Assembly (NCBI GenBank): GCA_012295275.1
Contig: CM022670.1
Coordinates: forward strand, 27,496,744-27,560,743
Direction of reading: 5' to 3'
DNA length: 64,000 nt
Source of the DNA: Chrysomallon squamiferum
Lineage: Eukaryota > Mollusca > Gastropoda > Neomphalida > Peltospiridae
The notes beneath the pieces were generated by a model, which made no database searches, had not been told where the DNA came from, and saw only the letters and a list, made by a program, of their open reading frames with translations. Made by a program: the position numbers and the translations under genes. Below, piece after piece: positions 27,901 through 40,550 of this stretch (positions are counted from its first letter, which is position 1; every line of letters begins with the position of its first letter).

Positions 27901-28826
27901 ACTTGGAAAATATTCTTTAGGTCGTCTGCGACCACATTTTCTTGAAGTCTGCCAACCGAACTGTACATCTGCAAACACATTTGTCACACACAGTATTTGT
28001 AAGAACAATGATCTTAAGAAAATTACTCAAGCCAGGTTTGTACTGCATATAATATATTATTATTATTACTGTTATTATTGTTATTATCATTGCTGTCATC
28101 ATCGTTGTCATCATCATTATCATTATTGTTATTATTTTTATTTTCTTTACTATGCAACCTGTGTTTATTTTTGATATGTACAGTTTGAGGTTTCTGAGCA
28201 ATCTAAGTGTTCTGTTGTTGTAAAAAAGAGATTTGGAAATAAACGAATGAAGTGAAGGGAATGCTTTTATTTAACAAAACACTAAAAACATTTTTAATAC
28301 TTTAGTATACAGTCAATCACATTAAATTAAGTAGTAAGAGAGAAAACCACCTGTCATCTTGGGTTATTCTTTCTGATTAACTTCAAGAGATCTTTTAAAG
28401 GCACTGTCCTATGGACAGGATAGTACACACCATGGCATTTGTTGCAACAGATCTGAAACTCTGGTTGGAATGAGAAAAAACTCAGTGGGTACATACAAGG
28501 GGATTGATCTGGCAGTCCACTGCATTTTGAGCAGATATTCTGTCACTGACCTACACTATGCTAACATGAAAAATAATTAAGTGTATATTTTTGTCCAAAT
28601 TGAATGTCCAGGAATACTCTGTATTAAAAAGATAGCAAGAGCCTAAAGTGTGGGTTTTTTTGGGTTTTGTATAACACATGTTTATATTAATTTGTTTTTT
28701 CCTGTCAAAACTGTGTGGTCAATATTATTGTTTTGATCAATTTCAGGTTATCATTTCCTTCAGGCCATTCATCTTTAGCAGTTTATTGTATGCTGTATCT
28801 TGTGGTAAGATTTATATTAAAAAAAT

Positions 28827-28862
<36 letters not shown>

Positions 28863-29731
28863 TATATTAATTTAAAAAAAATAGTATTACATTTTTTTTT
28901 TTTAAATTATTAAATGCACATTTTCCAGAATATTCTGAATCACTAAATATAATATGTACATGATTTTGTCTTTTGGATATATTTCTATATTATTATTTGT
29001 TTTACTAATATTTGAATTACAACACAAATGTAAAAAATGTAGATAACTTTAATGAAACAAATAGTCTTGAAACTTTATGTTTGCACATTTTGGGCAGTTA
29101 AATATTATTCTGTAATAAATTTCAGGTGTACATTCAGGTAAGATTGCATATACCTGAGTATCACCTGGCAAAGCCAATACTTCAGCTGATTGCCTGCTCC
29201 CTTGCCTTGATCACCTGTCTCTCCCGAATTTCTGACTACAAACATCATCCAACTGATGTACTCGGTGGGGCCCTGTTAGGGTGTGTCATTTGTGTGTCAA
29301 TTGTGAGTATTTAAATGTCAACTACTATTAAGAAAAGTGTATGTGTATGGATGCAACTTTTTATATGTATTTGTGTGTATATTTATTAATGTTGTTTACA
29401 TTTTGTATATGTGAACATATGTTTTTATGTATCTGTGTATATATGTGTATGTTTTTATCAGCTATATAGCTTTTTAAATTAAATATTTTATTCTGTTGTA
29501 ATAATTTGGACATTATAACTGATTTGATTAAAACTATTTTCAGTCATTAAGGATTATGAATTTTTTTTTTTTTTTCCCCAGATTGGAAGTTTGTCGGGAC
29601 TGGTCGCTGACAGTAGGTCATACCAGAGTTTACAGAATGTTTCAGACAGAGAGAGGAACACATATCACCTTGCAGATTCAGATGAAGTAATAACAGCAGC
29701 TTCAGACGACCTGAACATCATGGTAAATTAG
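24984..29731 (+). CDS. Lipid phosphate phosphatase, PLPP/PAP2 family (complete, 6 exons)
   Basis: Integral membrane enzyme that dephosphorylates phosphatidate, lysophosphatidate, sphingosine-1-phosphate and related lipids. Exons: 24984-25041, 26736-26887, 27746-28035, 28747-28804, 29126-29302, 29582-29731; all phases agree, giving 294 aa, normal for animal PLPP1-3. The three PAP2 catalytic motifs are intact: C1 KYSLGRLRP (K125, R132, P133), C2 PSGH (171-174, acid/base H174), and C3 SR-x5-H-x3-D (S219, R220, nucleophile H226, D230). It also has KPYQRGFFCDD near residue 32, a family hallmark, about six hydrophobic segments, and an N-glycosylation sequon at N142. ATG 24984 is preceded by an in-frame TGA at 24960, so the start is secure. 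The last 45 residues form an acidic cytosolic tail. The specific paralogue (PLPP1, 2 or 3) cannot be told. Candidate regulatory islands lie at 24.0-24.7 and 21.3 kb. Confidence 0.95.
28230..28570. mobile_element. Possible interspersed repeat (SINE-like) in PLPP intron 3
   Basis: A roughly 340 bp block of balanced composition inside an AT-rich intron, with no coding potential and no splice sites. It includes GTCCTATGGACAGGAT (near-palindrome) and GCAACAGATCTGAAACTCTGG. The texture resembles dispersed molluscan repeats, but there is no second copy in the window, so this is a guess. Confidence 0.25.
28829..28864. repeat. (AAT)n microsatellite in PLPP intron 4
   Basis: About 11 AAT units, beginning about 25 bp after the exon 4 donor (28805). 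Confidence 0.9.
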
Positions 29732-31107
29732 ATTTACACTTCAAAGTTTAAACAACAGTAGAAGGAAAAATAATGAAGAATCAGTTAGTTTTCTGATGGT
29801 GTCACATCATGGTATATTACATTTTATGCCACACTGGATGATACACAATAATATCCAGTATGCAATAGTGTTACATACAACAACAAAATGAAAAAAGTGT
29901 AATTTTTATTGGTTATTTAATGGTTATTTCTGCTGGTAAATGTAAAATATATGTAGTATATTTTGAAACACATGACTGTTTTTGATTTATATGTATTCAT
30001 ATATTAATAGATTTTATAAATGTATTGAATTACTTCTAGTGCTAAATATAATTGTTATGCATATATATTTCAATTAAAAAAATGGTTACTTATAATGAAA
30101 GTATTGGTTAAAAATATTTTAAATTACATGTATTAAACATACACTTTTGTTTATTGTTCAGTTATATATTTTCAGTACATTATTTCAATATTTTTTCCCA
30201 AAGATATATGTTTAAAAGATAATGCTGTTATGTTTTTGTTTTTTTTTATATTTACATTTCAAGGTTTTATATATTATAGATCATAAATATTTATTTATAT
30301 CCTTTTTTTAAATTTTTAAATACTGAATGAAATTGTCATATAGTACATATAATTAATATTCAAAAAAATTACGTGTCCAAGCATAAACAGTATAAAATTG
30401 CTTCTTACACATTTTCTATGAATTGCTGCTTAATTTTATTATTATATATTTTTTCATTATTATTTCAAATATGTAACATTTATGATTCAGCTTGTTCTGT
30501 TCCTTATTCCTGTTATGCAGAATTGTTATTCAACATACTGGTATTGTTGGGGTTTTATTATTATTTCGCATAATAAATATATTTATATATAATATGCATA
30601 TTTTGATTTTGCCTTTATCTTTATGTTTGACTGAATATATTTACTATAAAAGTATATATTTGGGATTGTTAAGAATAATTTTATATACTGCGTTTGACAT
30701 TCAAAGCATTGTTTATTTTATTAAAATTGTTTTAAAGGCAGACTGCTTTCTTATTTTTTCTGCAAATTGTTTAAATAAATTGTTTAAAAAAACCAACAAA
30801 CACAAATTTTTTTTAACTTTTATTTACATTATAAATAATTATAATAACATTTCTTGTGTTATGTTCGAATATATTATAACTACACGTACATCAAATTGTT
30901 CTCCAAACTGCGTCCAACTGAAAACGTTAAATAAAGTAAAATTTTGAGTATCAAATTCCACGCACAGGTATTTTTTTTTATTTTTTATTTTAATGCCATC
31001 ATAGTAACTTTTTAAATTTAATTTTTTTTTTTTGGGGCAGTTTGTTTTTCTTTGATCCATATATTTTTAAAATTTTCGTTTACTTTTTTTAAACCGATTT
31101 TTTCGCT
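29732..31107. other. Convergent intergenic region (3' ends of PLPP and the lectin gene)
   Basis: AT-rich sequence holding the 3' UTRs of two convergent genes. A possible minus-strand AATAAA (TTTATT on the plus strand, 30819-30824) lies about 285 bp beyond the lectin gene stop. Open frames at 30373-30947 are AT-rich and show no family similarity. Confidence 0.55.
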
Positions 31108-34100
31108 CTACTGTAACGACGTCGTCGGTGGTGGGAATGGTAAACTGCAATAAACGCTGCCGTCGATGAATCGTGATCTGTCGTGCCTTTGGTTCAAATC
31201 GTCTTTTATCTGATCCACGGATTTCTTTAAAGACTTGATGAAGATGACGTATAATGCCAGGAAAATGGACAAAAGAATTATAAATAGCGAACACGTGACT
31301 GGATTCAGATAGAGAAGTGGGCCTTCAGCCCTGTACATCCATCCGTCGTAGTTTGGATTAGCTCGTTCTAGATTAAACACAAAAGAAAAAAAAGATTTAA
31401 CTACTGCTTAAAAATTTAAAATTTCCAAGGGAAATTAGTGCTTCGGTTTAAAAATTATATAAAATAATATGCGAAATTGCAAAGGAATGGTAATGAAACG
31501 ATAAATGTTTCACCGCATGATTAATCGACTGAATGCTCGATTATCGCCGTAATTACCTTCGTCCTTGACACTAGGCAAGACTCGGATTGGAGGATGTCCG
31601 TGTCCGGGACCGGCTCTCTTACGACGATCGTTAGCGGGCTGTTGTTCTAAACACTAGAAAATTAATACACTTCATTCAGTACTTGACAATTTGTAAATAC
31701 GTTTTATTATTAATATAAGTTAACTGTCAGTTCTCAGCACTAGAAAATTAATATACTTCATTAAATTGCTTAACAACACGTAAATACCTTTTATTATTAA
31801 TATAAATTAACATTAAGTTCTAAACACTAGAAAATTAATATACTTCATTAAATACTTAACAACTTGTAAATATATTTTATTATTAATATAAATTAACACT
31901 AAGTTCTAAACACTAGAAAATTAATATACTTCATTAAATTGCTTAACAACAATTAATTAATTTATTATTAATTAATATTTATTAGTAATGTTTAAAACAT
32001 AGAAGATTAACAATACTTTATTATTAACGATTATATTTGGCTGTGTGATGATGTTAAACATAAGAACGAGAAATTAATTAATGAATAATTGTACCAACAA
32101 CGCTTGTATGCATTTTTTTAACATTAGTATTTATTAGCTGTCACATAATTGTGAAATGAATAATGAAATCTGCTGAAATTAGTCCGTGGTCTGTTTCATC
32201 TATAAGCTGAAACATTTTCAGACAAGAAAGCATGTACCATATTTGAAACATGAGTCGACTGGAACAGGAAACAGCTAAATGAACGCACCTACACAGATTA
32301 AGTCCTTCCATCCACGTCACCTCGATCTAGGTAATTTAACTTCTAACTTTTAGTTTGTACGGTTTTTATTTCTGGAAAAATTATTTGAATTTTTTTTACA
32401 TGAGTGTTTTTAAAATGTCAGCTAATAAGAATGGTATGTGTATTACTGAGAATGCATTGTGAGTAAATTAATCGCCTGAAAGGTGATACAGTCGCAGTTT
32501 TTATTTATTTCATTGACAGTTATAATTTTGTGTGTATTTGCGTATTTGTACAAATCTCTGCCTCTTCGCTCTCCATACACACACACACACATCTTAATGG
32601 ATATAAATATCAAACGGAAAACTATAATAATAATATTTAAAAAAATAAAATAAAATAACAAATCCTGCACGGATCCACATACATCGTGTATGACGTTGTC
32701 AACGTGAACTGAGATGAAGAATTAACAGAATTACCTGCGGCGACTTGCACGCGTCGGTCTGACACACGTATTTTCGTTTTTCATAACACCTGTAAGTCGA
32801 CGTCCACTGCCCATTTGCCCCCAGGAAGACACACCTGTCTCTCTCCCTGGGGCGAAAACCTCCGTCAAACATCTGTAAGTATATGACCTTATTTATTTAA
32901 ATAATGAAAAACTAAAGTCAACCTGAATAACAATTAAGTATCCGTTTAAAAAATGCAGAATCTTAAAATAAGTTAAAAAATAAGAATTGAGTTTGTGATA
33001 TACGTAAATAAATAATGCTAACTTAAATAAAAAAAACCTGTAAATTAAAATATTTGGTCGAATTAATGAAACACAAGACTTATAATCTGCATGACTAATG
33101 AAATGTAATGTGTAATGTCAAAACTTGAATGGCAACAGTATCAGCTAATAATAATAATAATAACAACAACAATAATAATAATAATAATAATAATAATTCA
33201 AGCAGACAGTATTTTTTTTATATAGTAATAACAAAAATAACAACACCAGTAACATAAAAGAAATAACAGATATAATAATTTAATTACATTTAAGTAACGG
33301 GACACTTAAACCCGTTATCTAGGTTCTGAAAGAAAAGGTCACATATGCTTTAAATAACAGCTTTATTGTTTATGTGGGGGAGTTCTGAATATATTAATTT
33401 ACACGGGATCAGCTGCTTCCTTCTCTCGGCTAACCATAATTAATAATTTAGTAAGAAATTTAATTGCAGAAGAAATAAATGTAACTGGCACCTGTTTGTG
33501 TTCAATAAACCAAATAAAGGGACTGGCTAATCCAGCGTTACGATGAAGTCCGATCCACGCATTCTTGACAAAGAGTTTTCCTGCAAGACGAGAGAGAAGA
33601 TTCATTAGCGGTGACAAAAATAAAGATGTCATAAATGCTATATGTTATCCATGTACACAGACAGTTAGTTATAAATCAAATAAAACCAGATATATAAAAC
33701 ATTAGCAATTACAGGCCATTAGATAATTTTCACTTTACTTCAGATATTTTTGATTATAAACATGTATTTGTTGTTCCATTTGACATAATAATTTACAGTT
33801 AAACCGGGCATCAGATTACTAACAAATTAAAATTATAACTTGTATCATGTCAAAACATATTCTGTTACTGTCTCACCAGCGACAAAGTCATTCTTTTCTT
33901 TCGAGCCTATCGTGATGAGATCTCCATTTCTTTCCCTGCAGTCCTGTCTTGCTCTGCTAAAAGACTTGGGCTGATCCACGTACAGCAGACAAGTATCATT
34001 GTAACGCTGCCAGTTTTCTAAACAGTAATAATTTACTGTGGAAAAAAAAAAAATTTTTTTTTTATTGTTTATTATTATTAATTCAGAATCGGAAATATTT

Positions 34101-34880
34101 AACTTCATGTCTTCTTGTTCAGCAACAACATTTCAAGATTTAAATCAATAAAATTAAATAATACGATAAAACGATCGTCAGTTTAATTTCTGCGAACTAA
34201 AATAAAACAGCATTATAGATTATAAAATGTGCGTGCAAAAAACACACACGCACACACCCACATAAACGTCCACTAAAACGTCAATCCAAAATGTCGATTT
34301 ACGTATTCAAAATTATAATAACATTTAAATATATAAATTAATACAAATATGTTTTCTGGAAATTGTCTTAAGTAATTTTCATTAACATTACTTTTATTTT
34401 CTTATTTTTTATCGTCATAAATACCTGTAAAATGAAAACATAATGAATGGTTTGGTTCTGTAAACATAAGAAACCTTTTGTTTGTATAATAATAATAATA
34501 ATAATAAAAATAAATAAATAAATTAGCATTAACAAACTTAAAAAAAAAAAAATAATAATAATAATAAAAATAAATTGTAAATAAAGAAACGAAGCAATTA
34601 ATGTATAAAAATAAAAGCTAACCTAGCGTACCTGAATTCTGTGAAAGTATGTAAACCTGGGTAGAAGTGTGACTAGCCAATATCAAAACAAAACAGAGAA
34701 AAGTCCAAGACTGCCATATCTGTGCTGGATGTCGGCTAAAAAGAACGGTCACGTACGTAATTTGATGCCAGGATCCAATGTCAAAAAACTTTAATCACCA
34801 CAGCTCCAGACTGCATGTGGCAAAACGTTTGTCACGTTTACTAGAAGGAAAGAATTACCTTTTTCTAATTCAGTTGCCAT
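31108..34880 (-). CDS. Single-pass C-type-lectin-domain membrane protein (7 exons)
   Basis: Predicted type I cell-surface protein of about 285 aa. Exons in transcription order: 34859-34880, 34632-34724, 33877-34035, 33492-33580, 32735-32872, 31557-31653, 31108-31367; all phases agree. Order: hydrophobic signal segment (about residues 14-25), C-type lectin domain (41-163) with six canonical cysteines (43, 54, 71, 135, 150, 158) and WIGL, a stalk with a furin-like RRKR (177-180), a transmembrane helix (about 223-243), and a basic tail ending SVYCSLPFPPP. The calcium/sugar-binding EPN/QPD and WND motifs are absent, so classical glycan binding is unlikely. Y272 sits in SxYxxL, which fits an ITIM or a YxxL endocytic signal. 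The first exon is uncertain: ATG 34880 (donor GTAATT) is used here, but ATG 35031 (exon ending 35025, donor GTTAAG) would splice in the same phase and give a more usual signal peptide beginning MKAQIW. The gene is convergent with PLPP. Confidence 0.87.
31645..31990. repeat. 86-87 bp tandem repeat (about 4 copies) spanning a splice acceptor
   Basis: Copies start at 31645, 31731, 31818 and 31904, each beginning TTCTAAACACTAGAAAATTAAT or a near match. The first copy overlaps the acceptor and first bases of lectin exon 6 (minus strand), so the unit includes an intron-exon junction. The fourth copy decays after about 31945. Confidence 0.9.
33147..33197. repeat. (AAT/AAC)n microsatellite in a lectin-gene intron
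   Basis: AAT repeats interrupted by AAC units, between lectin exons 4 and 5 (minus strand). Confidence 0.9.
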
Positions 34881-37648
34881 TTCTTTTAATAAAAACGAAT
34901 AAATATAATTTATTGAATTATAAATATTATTATGGTTAAATATCAGGCGAAAGTTACTGTCATTTATTTATTTTCAGTTTACTTCTCAATAGGAACAGAA
35001 CAGTTAAATTTAACTCATCTTAACCTTTCATATTAAAAGGTAGTGAGGTTCTGAAACAAACATTCAGGGCTGTCTGCGGGAAGGTGGATATAAACTGCAT
35101 GTTGCTGCTGACTGAACAAGAATAGTTCATCGTAGTTTCTGTCTCCTTATCTGCATAATTTTTAACCACACGTATGCTGTCAATGATTAAGAATATGTTA
35201 AGTGCTTCAACATTTCCTCCATTCCCCCCCTCCATATCAAGCATCTATTAAATATACTAGGCACTAGGCTCAAATCTTGCACCATTTCTGTTCTATATTA
35301 AGTACAGATTTAATACCAGTTATTTGTTTCATATTGTTTCAAACATGATTAGCCTAAATTGTTACAGTTCAGGATTTTCTATTGCGTAACAGAGCTAAAG
35401 AACTTTGTAACATTTGTCTGTCTACTTTGTAAAAATATTTCATGAGTCGCTTGTGGCTCACTAGTTTTATCCTTCTCTGAGCACAGTTCGGACATTTTGG
35501 TCAAAAGTGCTTATTGGCTGATATATCTAAGGCCATGGTATGTGCTGTCATATTCATGGAGGAAACGTTTAGTGCATCAGTAATTGTTTATTGATGAACA
35601 GACCGTTGAATTCCTATATATTGTTATTATAAAGAGCATAAAATAAATAAATAAAATGAAAGCGAAATAAATCCAATAACAAAATGTGTTATGGAGTCAT
35701 TAAAAACAAAAGTTAATCAACCCACTGATATTGCTAAAATATAAAACAAACAATTTTATTCTCTTAAAATATTTTAATAGAAACTGTACTTGAAAACAAT
35801 TATAAATCATTCAGTCATTCAACTATGCACAACAAGTAAACCATTTTTCACGATTTCACTGAAAAATATATGGATATACGTGAAACGTTTTGATATTAAA
35901 TATTCAGAAACACGTGGAAAATGCACCTAAGATATGTTACATGTCCATGAACTGATGTAAAACCATAGAAATTATAAACCTTAAAATACAGTATACAGTA
36001 TGAACATTCACAAATTATGAGATTATATCTTAACTAAATATATATATTTTTTGTCTTTCTTTTTCTGAGAAGATTATGGACAAATTATACTGTTCATGTA
36101 TATATGTGTATGATATAAAAACATATAAGTTTGTAAATACAACATAAATAATCCTATCAGTAATTAAATCAGTAATTAAACTACATTTTGGGGCACTAAG
36201 TTCTGCAAATATTCAGATTCTTTATGTCACAAGCTTTATTTTGATAGCACACTATCACAACTGTTTGTGTGCTGTAATGATAAGCTGTGGTAATCACAGA
36301 AAATTCTCAGCAAATTTCCTCAATCTTTGACTCAAAAGTCCTTCAACCGTCTATAACATTAAAATTATTTTTAATTTCCTTTCTGTTGCAGTCATTAGAT
36401 GCATATTTATACAGCGTTTTTCCTTCAAAACTGAGTAACAATGACTGCTTATTTTCAGTATTCGCTGAAGAGTTGTTATTGCAAGTTAATGTTTTCTTTG
36501 TAAGTTTTCTAACATATTAACACTGTTTTGAGCCCAAAACCCAGGCACCTTCATGAAATGTAAACATTTAAACACTTTTCAGATGTTTGACTGGGTGAAC
36601 TTGAAGCTTTGTCAAATCGTAATAGAAACTACGATAAAAAGAAATAAAACACAAAATATTTCATTTCAAATACTGATATGTAAGTAAAAACATGAATGGA
36701 AATAAATACAACAAAAACAAAATAATAAGAAAAGAAAAGAAAATTAAGTAGCAGCTTGTTCTAATTAAAACAAGCTGTGTCTAAATAAATATTTAGTTCA
36801 ATGATATGAAATAATATTGTAAATCTAGCAACAAGAAGTAAACAAAAGACAATATAAAGTGCAATGACATAAACATTTTAAAACTAAACATAAATACCAG
36901 TTTTAAAATCCATGATGATATAGCCTTGATAAAACATTTCTTAAAGCAGCACATCATCAAATATATCACAATAAAATGTTCACTCCTGGTAGGTTCAGTC
37001 ATACAGAGGGACTTTTTATCATATCAATGTGTGTGTTTGTGGGTATGTTTACATTTACTTTTTCTAGTTTCAGTCAACAGTTTAATTTTTACTTGTGCCC
37101 GTTTTTCCTAAAATAAAAGTATGCCAATCAAAGAATGAACGGAAACATTTATTTTCTTATTTTTTAAAGAATGAAAAAATAAATGCCTCACAGACTAAAT
37201 GAAAATGTAGCTTCATTAATGTAATTTATACATATTGCTGTTTTTGTAAAGCCTGTACAATCGTCTACTTTATTTTTTAACAAAAACTTCTTTTTGTATG
37301 AAATAACATCACGAAAGCTGGAAAATGAAGCTTCCATGCATTCTCACCAATTTCTTACTTTATTATCATTATTGTTATTAATAAAAGATGGTTAATTAAT
37401 AATTTAAAAAGAATTTACTTAAGTGATAAAATGTATATTTCAACATTCCATGAAAGGTATGTATCATTTAGATGTTATTCTATCCCTCACAAACGAGCAT
37501 TAACAATATTTATTAAAATTATTGCTTGCTTTAATAATGCATCGTGTTTGGAAGACTGTATTTTTGCTTAATATAATCATACCAAGCTGAAGCTTCATCT
37601 CTAAACATGTGTTTAAAATGTACATTTATCAACATCATTTTCTTCATG
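34881..37648. other. Intergenic region between the lectin gene and the unrecognised 162-aa gene
   Basis: AT-rich sequence. A minus-strand open frame at 35020-35244 (74 codons) contains the alternative lectin-gene start discussed in that entry, but shows no similarity of its own. Frames at 36287-36520 and 36793-37111 look random. No RNA gene was seen. Confidence 0.5.
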
Positions 37649-39476
37649 TCAAAGTCTCTGCAGAAACTGTTGTACAGAACGAAATTCCTGGAACGAAAAA
37701 ATAAATTAAATAAAAGTTAAAAAATTACGTATAAAATTATTACAAATATAGTAAAGAATAAAGTGTATTTATACAAATCCAGTTATAATTGCTGGAACTG
37801 TTCAAGTGATAATTTACAAAAATGTATGTTTGTTTATTTAAAATTTACTTCAGACCTGTGAATTTGTGAAGAGAAATGATCTGGCAATGTATATTCTTTG
37901 TTCATGTTTGTTGTATCTCCAGAAATGAATAATTTGACCTGAAACACAAAACAAATAAATATGTAATAAGAACGGCTAATAACTTTTCTAATTAGGAAAA
38001 ATCTTTAAAAATTTTCAGTAACTAAGTATAGTTGTACCTTTCTGAAGTGTATATGTATGAATAAAAATTTATTTTGTAACATGTAACTAAAAGTTAGGTT
38101 TTTTTGTTTCTTTTTGAAACTTTGAAGAGAAATTAATATATTAAAAAAAATTAAAAATTAAAATAACTCTCAAAAATCTGAATCAACACATGACCTGACA
38201 AATGCCAGTTTAAAGCTGTGGTATATAGTATCCTTTTGAAGGGGCATAACTCTTTTTGAGACATCCATAATAATATCTGTCTTTACCTGTCATCTTCTGT
38301 TGGTAGTTGCCATGGTTATCAGCGATGAAAAAGCAACCTTCTGTAGAGGAGATCTGGTCATGTTTGAGCGTGTTAATGAGTACATCCTCTACAAGAGGTT
38401 TAAATAAGGCCGTGCCCGATTCTTCCCAGTTCTCAGTTTGGTAAATATTACCAGATTTTCTGACTGGCAGGAAATGATAGTCTGAAAATAAAAGAAATTT
38501 ATGTATTATTAAAAGTTTAATAGTGGGCATGTTATTTGTAGACAGCACTTACTGATTTGTGCATTGTATTTTATACTGGTCAACATTTAATACTTTTCAG
38601 TATTTCTATAAACAATTAAAACAGAAACAGATCCATTCAGGAATATGTTTTTTACTCATCTGATGCAAATACAAATTTTAAAAACAAATTAGGTTATAAA
38701 AAATATGTATGATACAAAATCAATACAATAACTGCACATTTTAATATTAATTGATAATTATACTAGGTACGTAAGTGTCTATATTTTAATAATTCCAGTT
38801 CAATATGTATATGTATATAAAATTAATGATGAATTCAGAAATGTGTCAAATGTCTAAAACGGTTATTCTTATTAATAAACAGCTATGAATCTGTTATTCC
38901 TTCACAGACAATGACATAAAAATAAATACTGGAAAATTCACAAAATTTGAACTAAGTGCCTTTCTGTCTTGAAACCTTTCCACTAAATACTATTAAGTTA
39001 TTCCAAGTCCCACTTTACAGTCACAGTAACCTGTCTCAACCTACTTTCTATTAAGAGTAAATTTGACAACTGCACCCACACTAACCTAACTAACTTCACC
39101 CAACACAGCCTACATTTTCCTATGGTTCATTTTTCTTTATTTATAAAGTATGACATTCATATACAATGTCTTCATGTCCCTATATTGTTCATACATTTTT
39201 TGTCTATAACTGTATTATATAGCTTTTAGGTGTACCAAAGTTTAATGTTTACATTTGTGTTTTCCCACATTTTTTTCTGCATTTTATATCTGCCTGTGAA
39301 ACTGAGGGTCAACAATACATAAAATTCAAAAGCAACCTACTTGTTCCTGAGGATGGACTTTTGAAAGTCTCAGATATATCTTCTGTGAAGTCCATTTTCC
39401 TTTTCTTGCAGTTCATCAAAGCACAGGAAATTCCATTAGACTCAGAGTAGTTATTATTTTCAACAGGGCTTATCAT
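37649..39476 (-). CDS. Unrecognised 162-aa protein (4 exons)
   Basis: I do not recognise the family. Exons in transcription order: 39341-39476, 38251-38481, 37856-37938, 37649-37687; all phases agree and the frame ends at a TGA. ATG 39476 has an in-frame TAA 18 bases upstream. The first 45 residues are polar and probably disordered, with a basic patch CKKRKMDF (23-30) that could be a nuclear localisation signal. Residues 46-162 look like a compact domain: NYHFLPVRKSG, LFKPLVEDVLINTL, EGCFFIADNHGNY, GKDRYYYGC, IIHFWRYNKHEQRIYIARSF and a C-terminal helix EFRSVQQFLQRL. No signal peptide or membrane segment is seen. The exon 2 donor (GTTATG at 38250) is weak; GTCTCA at 38262 keeps the same phase and would delete four residues (LKKS). 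It is head-to-head with CDC14, with 2.8 kb between start codons. Confidence 0.68.
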
Positions 39477-39955
39477 TTTTGATGAAAAATGTTAAGACTG
39501 TAATAAAAAGAATAAATGAATAAATTCTGAATTAAATTTGCCTGAACATTAAGTTTCTGTAATATTAAGTTTATAATAATGATAATAATGAGTAGACAAC
39601 CAGTTTCACTTGTATCTTTGTGTCAAAGACTTAAAATAAGCTATACAAATATCAGTTTCCTAAAAACTAATGGAGTCTCTTGATTACAATCTTCGTATGT
39701 GAAAACTATCTGGAAAAGTTTGATTTGTCCTCCCAAATTGTTACAGGTGCAAATTCCGATATATATATGTATATATATGTACGTATGTATGTACATCTTA
39801 AATAAACAAAACATATCATCAATATTTTGGATAAACAGAGCCATTTTTACAATACCAGTTGTTTTTTATCAGTATATATATTTTATCTACATACCAATAC
39901 TAGAAGTAAATGGTATTATACATATATACATTTCTGAGGGTAATATAACACACTC

Positions 39956-40010
<55 letters not shown>

Positions 40011-40508
40011 ATCATACATACATACATACATACACACATATATACACACAGCATTATTAAACTTTAACCTTTATCCCCAGGATGTAAGACCACCATTTTG
40101 AATGCTATGATCATCTACCAACACCGACTGTGACAAGCAAGTGATTTGTCACACTAAAACTATTACTATTAGTACTTCCCTGTGCAGGTTCACTGGAAGG
40201 ACACTTGTTTAGCTTCACTTAACACTGAATGTTAGTTAAACAGATTAAGTTTTATAATAAAGTATAATAAAGATGGAAATATCTTTTTACTTTTATTAAG
40301 AATGTTCAAAATTATATCTCTATTAATACTTTTTTTTATTTATCAAAATTTGACTTATTTATATAATCTTATTAAAATGATATATATATATTTATATCTC
40401 TGGCCTCATATATATGTATGTATGTATGTATGTAACTTTTTTTTTTTTTTTTTTTTAATGATCCTAGTTCAATACTGATAAATACTGAATAGGTAGATGG
40501 ATAGACAT

Positions 40509-40550
<42 letters not shown>

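Noticed and set aside
27917-28201. Minus-strand 94-codon frame opposite PLPP exon 3.
   Set aside because: Shadow of the real exon plus an ATT/ATC repeat; no similarity.
38549-38607. A strong GTAAGT donor and TTTATAG acceptor on the minus strand suggest an extra 53-base exon in the unrecognised 162-aa gene.
   Set aside because: It has stops in all three frames, and the flanking exons (39341-39476 and 38251-38481) already join in phase without it.
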